A stretch of 64,000 bases of DNA from assembly GCA_947649935.1 (NCBI GenBank), contig CANSTR010000008.1:1-64000 (forward strand). Direction: 5' to 3'. The stretch is from an uncultured Clostridia bacterium. Its GTDB lineage: Bacteria; Bacillota; Clostridia; TANB77; CAG-508. The position numbers were made by a program, and so were the translations under genes. Positions 1 to 9,130 of this stretch are shown here, piece after piece (within the stretch, counting starts at the first letter, position 1; the number at the start of each line of letters is the position of its first letter). The notes beneath the pieces were generated by a model. It saw nothing but the letters and a program-made list of their open reading frames with translations. It did no database searches and was not told where the DNA came from.

Positions 1-82
1 TTTGGGACATTTTCTAAAGTTACTACTTAAGACATTATCATAAATTAATCATAAAGAGCAGACAAAAATTAACATAATACTT

Positions 83-111
83 GCAAAAGATGGAAAAATA
101 TGATATAATTA
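83..111 (+). promoter_or_regulatory. sigma-A promoter (TTGCAA-17-TATAAT) for lysozyme-like gene
   Basis: TTGCAAaagatggaaaaatatgaTATAAT, 17-bp spacer, upstream of the ORF at 185. Confidence 0.6.
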
Positions 112-184
112 AGATGTAGACATAAATTTTGCAAAAAAAGAGAAAGTCCTCCCGCACTTAGGGGAGGCAGAAGGAGGATTTTTT

Positions 185-1138
185 ATGAACCAAAGAAGAA
201 TGGCAACTGTTGTCGGAACTGCTGCATTAGTGGCAGCATGCATGGCTGATGTGGCTCAGCCGGCAACAGCAGTTGCTGAACAGGAGCGGGCGTCTCAAAT
301 AATAATAGAGACATTTGCTCCGAAAGAGCCGGAATTTCAGAAATTTGATGAAATTCTAGGCTTAGAAACTGTTGACATTTCTACAGGAGGAAGCATTGAG
401 TTTTTAGATGCTGCTTTCATAGAAATGTCAGTGAAAGAGAATGCCGAAATCGAAGCGCAAGCCGAGATGGAGGCTAAAAAAGCAGAAGAGAAAGCCTGGC
501 AGGCGCGTGTCCAGGCGAAAGCACAGGAATGGCAGAAAGAAATTGCTCGCCAGAGGGCTGAGGCTAAGCGGATAGCTGAGGCTAAAAGGCGCGCCAGGGC
601 ACGCGCTAGAGCCCGCCGGAGGGCACGCCGGGAAGCACAAAAGAGAAAGGAGTTGAATTCCATAAGGAATTTTTATTGGAATTTAACTCCAGAATCAGAT
701 ATGTCCAGAAATCTGGACATATCAAAAAAAACTTTCCAGGAAATCTTGGAAAAGTTGCCGTATGATGATGCAAATGTATTTAAAGATAATGCATCAGTTA
801 TATGGGAAATTTCCGAGAAGTATGGTATCAACGAATTTTTGGTAGTTGGTATCATAGCCTGGGAATCTGCTTGGGGGACAGACCCAATTGCCCCCAACAA
901 CTTCTCCTCTCAAAGGAGAAGTGGGTCGGACTACTATTCTTATTCCTCAGTGGAGGAAGGAATAGAAGTGCTGGCTCGAAATCTTGCTGTTAATTATTTG
1001 TCTGAAAACGGCAAATATTATAATGGCAAGAGTTTGGAAGCAATCAACACGCTCTATTGTGAGACCGACGACTGGTCGGGGGGTGTGTGTGATTGCATGA
1101 AGATGGTGGCGAGGGAATACCTCAAAACCATCGACTAG
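185..1138 (+). CDS. secreted protein with Arg/Ala-rich coiled segment and C-terminal lysozyme/glucosaminidase-like domain
   Basis: Signal-like N-terminus; C-term ISEKYGINEFLVVGIIAWESAWGTDP...FSSQRRSGSDYYSYSSVEEGIEVLARNL typical of lysozyme-like/glucosaminidase folds; RBS aaggagga. Confidence 0.6.
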   Translation: MNQRRMATVVGTAALVAACMADVAQPATAVAEQERASQIIIETFAPKEPEFQKFDEILGLETVDISTGGSIEFLDAAFIEMSVKENAEIEAQAEMEAKKAEEKAWQARVQAKAQEWQKEIARQRAEAKRIAEAKRRARARARARRRARREAQKRKELNSIRNFYWNLTPESDMSRNLDISKKTFQEILEKLPYDDANVFKDNASVIWEISEKYGINEFLVVGIIAWESAWGTDPIAPNNFSSQRRSGSDYYSYSSVEEGIEVLARNLAVNYLSENGKYYNGKSLEAINTLYCETDDWSGGVCDCMKMVAREYLKTID

Positions 1139-1146
1139 AGCTCCGG

Positions 1147-1192
1147 AAAAACCGCCACGAACACAGGAAATTTTCTGTTCGTGGCGGTTTTT
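1147..1192 (+). terminator. rho-independent terminator
   Basis: AAAAACCGCCACGAACA-caggaaattttc-TGTTCGTGGCGGTTTTT. Confidence 0.85.
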
Positions 1193-1251
1193 AGATTGCT
1201 TTTTTTGTTAGGGCTTGTCAAAATTTGCAAAATGTGATATAAATAACTATT

Positions 1252-1716
1252 ATGGAAGAAAAATTTATGAAAGAGGCGCTGAAGGAAGCCCAGAAAGCCT
1301 TTGAAAAAGACGAGGTTCCGGTTGGTGCTGTGATTGTGAAAGACAACAAAATCATTGCGCGAGCGCATAATGTAAAAGAAACAAAGCATGATGCAACAAG
1401 CCATGCCGAAATTTTAGCCATCCAAAAAGCCTGCAAAAAACTAGGCGCATGGCGTTTAACAGATTGCGACATGTACGTTACTTTAGAGCCATGCTCTATG
1501 TGCGCGGGAGCCTTGATAAATGCGCGTTTGCGCACGCTTTACATTGGCACACAAGACGAAAAAACAGGCGCTTGTGGCTCGGTTTTGAATTTGTTGGAGT
1601 ATAAATTTAATCATAAAATTGAAATACAAAAATATATTTTAAAGGACGAGTGTGAAAAGATTTTGAAGGATTTTTTCAGGCAATTGCGTGCCAAGAAAAA
1701 AGGAGGAAAAGCATGA
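1252..1716 (+). CDS. tadA: tRNA-specific adenosine deaminase
   Basis: HAE and PCSMCAGA zinc motifs; ALKEAQKAFEKDEVPVGAVIV. Confidence 0.93.
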   Translation: MEEKFMKEALKEAQKAFEKDEVPVGAVIVKDNKIIARAHNVKETKHDATSHAEILAIQKACKKLGAWRLTDCDMYVTLEPCSMCAGALINARLRTLYIGTQDEKTGACGSVLNLLEYKFNHKIEIQKYILKDECEKILKDFFRQLRAKKKGGKA

Positions 1717-2441
1717 AAAAAACGCGACTTTTCAAAAGATGTCTGTTTGCATTTTGCATCATGATTGTGCTGATGGGAGTTGTTTCCGTTATCGTGAAAT
1801 ACGAGGTAGAAGGCGAAAAAACGTTGCCGTATCAGCTGTCGAAGATTTTTGTCATAAGCACTGTGGAAGGCACACCAATTGACGATGGAACCAACATTTG
1901 GAATATCAATGTGAAACAGGCGAATGATTTGTATTTTTATATGGAAAAAAATAATAGCACCGAAGAAACCATTAAGCGCATTACGATAGAGAATTTTCAA
2001 GTCACGAAAACGCCGGCAAAAGGCAATTTGGCGATTTACAGACCAACTGGCGATTTGAACAATTTGTACACATTTAGCGAGCAAAATTATTTGAACGAAA
2101 GTTTGACTTACACAGGCGCCGCAATTGACGATTTGAAAACCTTAGAAATCGGAAACGAAGGCGGAGTTTTCGCTTGTCGAATGGCGCTAAACGACTTGGG
2201 AACATACATTTCAAATGAAACGACAGAAATCACGTATGACGGAAGTTTGTTGCAAAATATCGGCGTGACAGAGGAAGAAATTCAGTTTGATATCAGTTTT
2301 GATATGTTGATTGAAACAAATAAAAATGTCACCTATAAAGGCACAATAGCAGTGCATTTGCCGGCTCAAAACATCATTGCACAAGGAACTTCGAATTTTG
2401 AAATAACGCATTTTGGAGAGGTCATTTTCAAAAGATTGTAA
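1713..2441 (+). CDS. membrane-anchored protein of unknown function
   Basis: ORF overlapping tadA stop; N-terminal TM segment, RBS aggaggaaa. Confidence 0.55.
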   Translation: MKKTRLFKRCLFAFCIMIVLMGVVSVIVKYEVEGEKTLPYQLSKIFVISTVEGTPIDDGTNIWNINVKQANDLYFYMEKNNSTEETIKRITIENFQVTKTPAKGNLAIYRPTGDLNNLYTFSEQNYLNESLTYTGAAIDDLKTLEIGNEGGVFACRMALNDLGTYISNETTEITYDGSLLQNIGVTEEEIQFDISFDMLIETNKNVTYKGTIAVHLPAQNIIAQGTSNFEITHFGEVIFKRL

Positions 2442-2472
2442 AATTTTGTCGAAAAATGTCGAATAAAAACGC

Positions 2473-2500
2473 TTGACAAACGACAAAAATAGTGTAAAAT
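2473..2500 (+). promoter_or_regulatory. promoter-like TTGACA-16-TAAAAT preceding a 15-bp hairpin
   Basis: TTGACAaacgacaaaaatagtgTAAAAT followed by AATTCTATGATAGAA-N10-TTCTATCATAGAATT at 2525-2564. Confidence 0.45.
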
Positions 2501-2606
2501 AGAATTAATCCAAAAATGCTAGTTAATTCTATGATAGAAAATTAGGTGATTCTATCATAGAATTGACTCTATATTTAGCTTTTGGAAAGAGAAAGGATGT
2601 GATTTT

Positions 2607-2702
2607 ATGCTTACCATTAATATTCTGTTGCAATTATATTTAATAAAATTGCTTTACATCAAAATAAATGCTTTTCGAATTTATCAAATCATCACAAATT
2701 AA
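2607..2702 (+). CDS. possible 31-aa hydrophobic small protein
   Basis: MLTINILLQLYLIKLLYIKINAFRIYQIITN; RBS-like agaaagga; promoter and hairpin upstream. Confidence 0.3.
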   Translation: MLTINILLQLYLIKLLYIKINAFRIYQIITN

Positions 2703-3483
2703 CAATTTTACTTGGTTCATATCGATTTGCTACTGAAAGCCCGATGTTTTCTAAATCTGCATGATTTTCAATTAATTGATTAGCAACGGTTTGGTAAGCA
2801 AGTTCTGGAAAATTATTTTCTTTGCTCAAATGTCCAAGCATAACCTCTTTTAAATCTTTTTTTAATAGTAAATTGTGAATGGTTTTTCCCGCCGTATCGT
2901 TCGACAAATGGCCATGAGGTCCGCTGATACGTTGCTTTAGCGGATATGGATATCTTGATGCTTTCAAAATTTCAAGGTCGTAATTTGCCTCCAAAAATAC
3001 GAAAGAACTGGTGTATAATTCCGAAATCAATTGATTATTCATGTGCCCCAAATCGGTAGCAATGCTTAATCGTTTGTTCCCATTATGAATGTTAAAACCG
3101 CAAGGATTTGCCGCATCGTGTGGCGTGCTAAATGGGTGAATTGTCAAATCGTTTAGCTGAAAATCTTGGTCATTTTCGAAAATATGAATATTATTTGAGT
3201 CGATTTTCGCGCGTTGCTTTTCCATGGCATTCCAGGTTTTTTCATTGGCATAAACAGGAATATCGAATTTTTGCGAAGTTGTGCCAATTCCTTGAATGTG
3301 GTCGGAATGCTCGTGCGTCACTAAAATGGCGTCAATATCCGAAATGGATTCGCCAATTGAATCAAGTGCTTCCCCAATTTTTTTGCAACTAACGCCTGCG
3401 TCAATTAAAAGTCTAGTGTGTTTTGAATGAATAAATAGGCAGTTGCCAGAACTGCCACTATATAAACTACAAAATTTTATCAT
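2692..3483 (-). CDS. MBL-fold metallohydrolase (YycJ/WalJ type)
   Basis: SGSSGNCLFIHSKHTRLLIDAGVSCKKI, THEHSDHIQG. Confidence 0.85.
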   Translation of the reverse strand: MIKFCSLYSGSSGNCLFIHSKHTRLLIDAGVSCKKIGEALDSIGESISDIDAILVTHEHSDHIQGIGTTSQKFDIPVYANEKTWNAMEKQRAKIDSNNIHIFENDQDFQLNDLTIHPFSTPHDAANPCGFNIHNGNKRLSIATDLGHMNNQLISELYTSSFVFLEANYDLEILKASRYPYPLKQRISGPHGHLSNDTAGKTIHNLLLKKDLKEVMLGHLSKENNFPELAYQTVANQLIENHADLENIGLSVANRYEPSKIVNL

Positions 3484-3565
3484 AATTTTATCCTAACTTT
3501 ATCTTAATATTATCACAATTTTATAAAAGTCAATGTTTGATATTTTACAAAATTTTTAGTACTTT

Positions 3566-4846
3566 TTAAACTTCATCGTTTTTTCGCTCGATTTTTGCGC
3601 CAAGTTTTCTGAATTTTTCTTCGATATTTTCGTAACCGCGGTCGATGTAGTTTAGATTGTAAATTTCCGTTTTTCCTTTTGCCACAATTCCAGCGATAAT
3701 AAGCGCTGCACCTGCGCGCAAATCACAAGCATAAACTGGCGCTCCCGTTAATTTTTCAACACCTTCAAATACTGCACTTTTGCCTTGCGCCGTGATTTTT
3801 GCACCCATTTTGTTCAATTCTGCCGTATATTGAAAACGCGATTCCCAAATGCTTTCATTGATGATACTTGTCCCTTTGGAAAGCGACAAAACAACGCCCA
3901 TTTGTGGTTGCAAATCTGTTGGAAAGCCAGGATAGGGCAACGTTTTTATGGTTGCTTTCGTTGGTCTTGTATTGCACCAAACACGCAAATGGTCGCCATT
4001 TGCATCAACATTTCCACCAATTTCTACGATTTTCGCGGTAATGGATTCCAAATGTTTGGTAATGCAATTTTTAATCGTAATATCGCCTTTTGACGCAACC
4101 GCAGCAAGCATAAACGTGCCTGCTTCAATTTGGTCTGGCACAACAGCATAGGTTGCATTTCCTTTCAATTCCTTGACTCCATTGATTTTAATGATATCTG
4201 TTCCAGCGCCACGAATGTCCGCACCCATCGTATTCAAAAAATTGGCAACATCAACGATGTGTGGCTCTTTGGCAGCATTATCAATAACTGTTGTTCCGTC
4301 CGCTAAAACGCTGGCTAACATGACATTAATCGTTGCACCAACGGATACAACGTCCATGTAAATCGAGTTTGCTGTTAATTTTCGTGCCTTTGCAAGGATA
4401 TTTCCTTTGGAAACTTCCACATCTGCGCCAAGCGCTTCAAAGCCTTTGATGTGCTGGTCGATTGGTCTTGCGCCAATATTGCAACCGCCCGGAAGACCGA
4501 CTTGCGCTTTTTTGCACCTACCAAGTAGACTGCCAATTAAATAATAAGAAGCGCGAAATTTGCTCGTTAACTCGGTTGGTGCTTTAAAAGAAGTTATATT
4601 TGTATTATCTATGGTTACTTCGTGTTCAGTATTCCAAGTGATTTTGGAACCTAAACTTTCTAATACGTCACAATATAATTTTACATCACTAATATTTGGT
4701 AAATTTTCAATTGTACAAACTCCGTTGATTAATAAGGTAGCAGGAATAATAGCAACAGCGGCGTTTTTAGCACCACTAATAGTCACTTCGCCTTTTAGAG
4801 GCGTATTTCCTGTAATAACAAGTTTTTCCAAAATTGTTCCCCCCAT
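3566..4846 (-). CDS. murA: UDP-N-acetylglucosamine 1-carboxyvinyltransferase
   Basis: EKLVITGNTPLKGEVTISGAKNAAVAIIPATLL; LPGGCNIGARPIDQHIKGFEALGA. Start may be an internal TTG. Confidence 0.95.
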   Translation of the reverse strand: MGGTILEKLVITGNTPLKGEVTISGAKNAAVAIIPATLLINGVCTIENLPNISDVKLYCDVLESLGSKITWNTEHEVTIDNTNITSFKAPTELTSKFRASYYLIGSLLGRCKKAQVGLPGGCNIGARPIDQHIKGFEALGADVEVSKGNILAKARKLTANSIYMDVVSVGATINVMLASVLADGTTVIDNAAKEPHIVDVANFLNTMGADIRGAGTDIIKINGVKELKGNATYAVVPDQIEAGTFMLAAVASKGDITIKNCITKHLESITAKIVEIGGNVDANGDHLRVWCNTRPTKATIKTLPYPGFPTDLQPQMGVVLSLSKGTSIINESIWESRFQYTAELNKMGAKITAQGKSAVFEGVEKLTGAPVYACDLRAGAALIIAGIVAKGKTEIYNLNYIDRGYENIEEKFRKLGAKIERKNDEV

Positions 4847-4981
4847 ATTTAGTCATTTATTTTAAGCATAAAAATACACTCTAACAAACTATATCACAAA
4901 AGTTGAAGTTTTACAATACAAAAATGGAATTTTTTTTGCAAAATCAAAAAAACTACCAAGGCTTCCTCAGTAGTTCATTTT

Positions 4982-5227
4982 TTACTTTTTTCCATTGCTA
5001 TAAAGCTCATTGCAAGATAAGTCCAATTCCTCATTCCAAGAAATTCCATATCCGCCAGCATCAACTTTTACTTGCTCAAATAGCCCTTTCACATTTTTTA
5101 AATTTTCGAATATAACCCATTTTTCAAATAATTGTTTGACATCGTAATATTTTATTTCATCGTTTTCAAAAATTACCTCAAGTATATAATTTGGTAGAGC
5201 TTTGACAGTTTTTATTTTGTGAAACAT
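4982..5227 (-). CDS. DUF2442-type protein
   Basis: MFHKIKTVKALPNYILEVIFENDEIKYYDVKQLFEKW; followed by hairpin terminator at 4950-4978. Confidence 0.7.
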   Translation of the reverse strand: MFHKIKTVKALPNYILEVIFENDEIKYYDVKQLFEKWVIFENLKNVKGLFEQVKVDAGGYGISWNEELDLSCNELYSNGKK

Positions 5228-5238
5228 AAAATCACCTC

Positions 5239-5355
5239 CTAAGATAATGGTGGGATTTTTTTAAATTCTTGTGTATTCCAAATCGCTAAAACATCGTTTT
5301 TGTGGATTTGTAGCCATTCCTGTACAAGTTTTAAAGCACGAGCAGGTAAATCAGC
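5239..5355 (-). pseudogene. C-terminal remnant of a DUF4160-type gene
   Basis: Minus-strand frame ADLPARALKLVQEWLQIHKNDVLAIWNTQEFKKIPPLS* preceded directly by an in-frame TAA; adjacent to DUF2442. Confidence 0.6.
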
Positions 5356-5400
5356 TTAACTCCTTTTTTATATATTATAACACTTTTACAAAATAAACTA

Positions 5401-5425
5401 CCGAGGAATTCTCGGTAGTTCGTTT
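5401..5425. terminator. hairpin terminator at spoIIR 3' end
   Basis: ACTACCGAGGAATTCTCGGTAGT. Confidence 0.7.
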
Positions 5426-6054
5426 TACTTCTTTTCATTCATTAATTCAATAATTTTAAACTTAAATTCAATCTCTGGCGAATCTTCTGAAACAATAGCA
5501 AATTCTTCTTCTGATAGATTTTCCTTCAAATATTCCTCGCCTTCTTCATCAACAACACCAGCCGATACGCTGACAAAACAAAGCGGTGGAAATAGCGAAC
5601 ACCACCAGTTTTGACCTTTGGCATCTCCGATTTCAATTTTCAAAGCATCATAATTTCCTGCTGGAAGTGAAATGTTTCCATAATATTTCGTTGGAAAATA
5701 AAAGTTTCCAATTTCGATGGTAACAGGATAATCATAGCCATTTTTCTGAATTATTTTTTCAGCAATTTGTTTAAAATCTTCTGCATGCTCATTTGATAGC
5801 TGAATAACGGCTTGCTTGTCCGTCACGTTTTCTGTTAAAGATTCCATATGCTCAATTATGGCGTCACGTACCTTTAATTTCAAGGCTTGGTCTTCCTCTG
5901 AATCGCTGTTGGCTAAAATGTGAAGCCTAAAAATATCACTCGAAAGCCCGTTTGATACATTTGTTGCATACGAATGCGCATTGGCAACGAAAAATAATAG
6001 TAATAAAATAATTAAAATCATCACATTTTTTAATTTATAAAAAAGATTTCTCAT
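5425..6054 (-). CDS. spoIIR: stage II sporulation protein R
   Basis: FRLHILANSDSEEDQALKLKVRDAI; start set to MRNLFYK with adjacent RBS. Confidence 0.85.
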   Translation of the reverse strand: MRNLFYKLKNVMILIILLLLFFVANAHSYATNVSNGLSSDIFRLHILANSDSEEDQALKLKVRDAIIEHMESLTENVTDKQAVIQLSNEHAEDFKQIAEKIIQKNGYDYPVTIEIGNFYFPTKYYGNISLPAGNYDALKIEIGDAKGQNWWCSLFPPLCFVSVSAGVVDEEGEEYLKENLSEEEFAIVSEDSPEIEFKFKIIELMNEKK

Positions 6055-6364
6055 ATTTTTTCCTTCTTTCCAGACAAATGCTATAAAAAACAAGTTTTTA
6101 CAACACCAGCAAAATTTTCTATTTACCATCAGTATTTACCAAAAAGCATAAATTATTCATTTTTAAGAAAAAAAGAGAAATTTTTAAAATTTAATGTTTT
6201 ATGTTATAATTATTTACATAAAAAGTAAACATTAATTCAAAAAGGCTTGACATTTTATGTAAAATATGGTACAATGATATTATAAGATATATTTGAAACT
6301 AAAAACATATTTTCCTTGCTTTTTTCAGAAGGAAAATTGCAAACTTTATTAAGGAGGAATTGAT

Positions 6365-6709
6365 ATGAGAATAGTAGATGGGAAAACGTGGAAAAGCTGC
6401 GGAATTTTAGAAAAATTCCGGGTAGAATTTGAAAACGGTCTTGAATTAGAGACCGACTCCATCTATCATGGTTGGGGTGGAGTAACCATCCTAATAGATT
6501 TACACACCGGGAAATGTTTAGGATTTACCCGTGTATACACTCTCTGGCAAGGCTCAGAGAGGTGTGTAAATCTTGAGCGTCTTTTAGACGCTATAAAGAA
6601 GGAGCCAACGAAATTTGTTGAATTCTTCGAGGAAAACTCATCTAGGAATACTCATGCAAGGCATGCTTACCTGGATGAGGAAAGTGGAGAATACTGCATG
6701 TGCAGATAA
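6365..6709 (+). CDS. hypothetical protein (114 aa)
   Basis: RBS aaggaggaa; terminator hairpin CCCAAGGGCAGACTTCTGCCTTTGGG downstream. Confidence 0.6.
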   Translation: MRIVDGKTWKSCGILEKFRVEFENGLELETDSIYHGWGGVTILIDLHTGKCLGFTRVYTLWQGSERCVNLERLLDAIKKEPTKFVEFFEENSSRNTHARHAYLDEESGEYCMCR

Positions 6710-7126
6710 TTTTCCACTTTCTAACTAACCCAAGGGCAGACTTCTGCCTTTGGGTTTTAACTTTTTATTGAACAATTTAATAATTCTAAAGTTGAATTCG
6801 ATTTCTGATGAATTTTCTAAAAGTTTACAAATTCTTCATTTGATAAATTTTTTGCCTTTTTGGCATTTTTTTTACTTTATTGTCAAAAAATATTACAAAA
6901 TTATTACATTTTTGTTACAAAAATGTTACAAAATTCGCATGTTGAAAACTGTAGAAAAGAGGTTAAAAAAGTCAAAAAAGATATATTTTAAGTGGTTTTT
7001 GTAAGAAAAATTGTTGGAAAAAGTCGAAAAAATGAAAATTGTGTCGAAAAAAGAAATGCAAAAGCATTTGACTTGTAACACATTAAATGTTAAAATCCTA
7101 ATTATGAAATATATGGAGGTAATAAC

Positions 7127-7594
7127 ATGAATAAGAAAAGGTTATGCAGTTTTTACATTGACGACATTCATTTGATTACAAAGCTTTTGCCATATATAAA
7201 CGAAAGAATAAACGAATCCACTGAAATTGTAACAGTATTAGAATCCGATATTAGTAAAAGCGTGAAAAAAGTGATTGCTGGGATACAAGGGAGAAAATCT
7301 GAAAACTTGTTAAAAATTGATTGGAGCAACAAAAAGGTAACGGACTTGTACAAGATGGACATCCAAAACAAACTTATTTTAATTAACGGAACAGATGAAT
7401 TTATGAAGGAAGCAAACAAAATTATTAGCAACAGAAGTGAAAATTGCGAAATATTAAATTGTTATGAAATAATGCAAGGTGGCTCAAAATTACAAGAAAT
7501 TTTGGATAACCACGATAAAGTAGTTGAAACATCAGGTGAAAAATATCCAGAAGAGGTTTTCACAGGTTACACACAAAAGGTTACGGTATCGTAG
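7127..7594 (+). CDS. hypothetical protein (155 aa), stop codon supplied by a REP-like element
   Basis: RBS tggaggt; ends ACG GTA TCG TAG with TAG inside the GTAG repeat head. Confidence 0.5.
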   Translation: MNKKRLCSFYIDDIHLITKLLPYINERINESTEIVTVLESDISKSVKKVIAGIQGRKSENLLKIDWSNKKVTDLYKMDIQNKLILINGTDEFMKEANKIISNRSENCEILNCYEIMQGGSKLQEILDNHDKVVETSGEKYPEEVFTGYTQKVTVS

Positions 7595-7740
7595 GGGGCG
7601 ATGCCCACATTGCCCCGCAATCATGTACCGTAGGGGCGATTATCAATCGCCCGCTAGAAAAAACATATACGGTAGGGGCACAGGACATTGTACCCTTCCT
7701 CATCAAAAAACATGTGGTAGGGGCACAGGGCACTGTGCTC
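7591..7740 (+). repeat. cluster of four GTAG-headed REP-like palindromes
   Basis: gtagggggcgatgcccacattgcccc (7591), gtaggggcgattatcaatcgcccgc (7630), gtaggggcacaggacattgtaccc (7672), gtaggggcacagggcactgtgctc (7717). Confidence 0.85.
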
Positions 7741-7797
7741 TTGCGTCATGAAACCCAGTAAAATCAAGAGAGAGCATAAAAACGACAATTTGTCAAG

Positions 7798-7866
7798 TTT
7801 ACATAAGTGTAAAAACATGATATAATTAAAGTTTGGGAGGGATATTTTCAAAATATTTCTCAGTTT
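7798..7866 (+). promoter_or_regulatory. promoter/micro-hairpin element (copy a)
   Basis: TTTACA-17-TATAAT then GAGGGATATTTT/AAATATTTCTC hairpin. Confidence 0.5.
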
Positions 7867-7879
7867 TATGTGAATATTA

Positions 7880-7975
7880 TTGACAAATGTAATTAATTAT
7901 GATATAAATAATTCATCTTGAATCGATTCGCGATTCGAATAAAGGCAGGTTTTGCCTTGAAATTTCACAAAACAA
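7880..7975 (+). promoter_or_regulatory. conserved rpn leader: promoter plus two hairpins
   Basis: TTGACA-17-TATAAA; GAATCGATTCGCGATTC and AGGCAGGTTTTGCCT; shared with 21218-21320. Confidence 0.6.
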
Positions 7976-8032
7976 AATGTCGAACGAAAAATGTTGAAAA
8001 AAAGAAAGAAAAATGTTATAATAAAAGGAGAA

Positions 8033-8899
8033 ATGCATATGAAATTGGATTTGAAAAATGACGTAGTATTTAAGGCGTTTTTTGCGCGCAAAGGGAACAA
8101 GGAATTTTTGATTGATTTTTTAGAGGCACTTTTTAAAATTAAGATAAAAAACATAAACATAGCACAGGAAGTAGATTTAGGCAAACTTGTTCAAGACGAG
8201 AAAACAGGGAGATTAGATGTGCAAGCAATTTTGAACGACGGAGTTGTAGTCGATATCGAAATGCAAGTTACAGACGAACATAATATTGTAACAAGGACAA
8301 TGTTTTATGGCGCTAAGTAGCTAAGTATGATGACTGGAAAGGGTAAAAAATATCATGAAATTAAGAAAGTGGTTATGGTAAACATCTTGAATTATGAGTT
8401 TTTGCCGTATGACGAATGTGTATCAGATACAGTGATTGTACTGAATGAGCACAGGGAGCATGAAGTAATTGACAAGATGAAATGGTATTTTATAGAGTTA
8501 CCGAAGTTTCGAAAGCAAAAACCAGATATGGATGAGAAAATCAATCAATGGCTAGCATTTATCGATAATAGAGATGAGGAGTTGATAAAAATGGCGGAAA
8601 GTAAAAATAAAGTTTTGAAACGAGCAAGGCTGGAAATGGATTATTTGACTGGAGACGAGGAAATCAAGCGTCTGGAATATTTGCGAGAGAAATGGAGAAT
8701 GGATTATAACAGCGGAATTGATTGGGCGAAAAAGCAAGGGGAGAAAGCTGGCATAGCGAAAGGACAAAGAAAAGGCAAAAAAGCTGGTATCAAACAGGCA
8801 CAGTTAGAAATCGCAAGAGAATTATTGAAAAATCATGTTGCTATAGAAATCATCGTAAAATCGACTGGACTTACGAAGCAAGAAATCGAAAAAATATAA
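8033..8899 (+). pseudogene. Rpn/PD-(D/E)XK nuclease family protein gene, interrupted by in-frame stop
   Basis: MKLDLKNDVVFKAFFARKGNKEFLIDFLEAL ... LDVQAILNDGVVVDIEMQ, TAG at 8318-8320, same frame resumes GKGKKYHEIKKVVMVNIL; direct duplication GCTAAGTA GCTAAGTA at the break. Confidence 0.75.
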
Positions 8900-8995
8900 A
8901 TTTATTTGAGCATTTTTATAAAAAACATTTCGAAAGATTTTCACAGATTATACACAAAAAGGCTATCAAAAAATTACAGTATAACAAAATTTGCT

Positions 8996-9024
8996 AGAGT
9001 GGATATGTTGTCCACTCTTATTTA
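8996..9024 (+). terminator. hairpin terminator
   Basis: AGAGTGGATATGTTGTCCACTCTTATTTATT. Confidence 0.6.
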
Positions 9025-9130
9025 TTAGTAGCAACCAAAAGAGTGGTTGACTTCTCAAATAAAATGGTATAGAATGGAAAATATAAGATAAGATAAAGTA
9101 AGAAAAATATTTTGAAAGGAGCGACAAAAT

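Noticed and set aside
337-663. Minus-strand 108-aa and 70-aa ORFs antisense to the lysozyme-like gene
   Set aside because: Mirror of the Arg/Ala-rich coding repeat; no RBS or recognisable domain. The same reasoning applies to most antisense ORFs in the track.
7591-7740. Possible CRISPR array from repeated GTAGGGGC units
   Set aside because: Units are palindromes with differing stems, irregular spacing, and dispersed singly across the window; no cas genes and no regular spacers.
7524-7751. 75-aa ORF MKHQVKNIQKRFSQ... and similar ORFs through repeat clusters
   Set aside because: Translation of REP-like repeats; no RBS and overlaps a better ORF.
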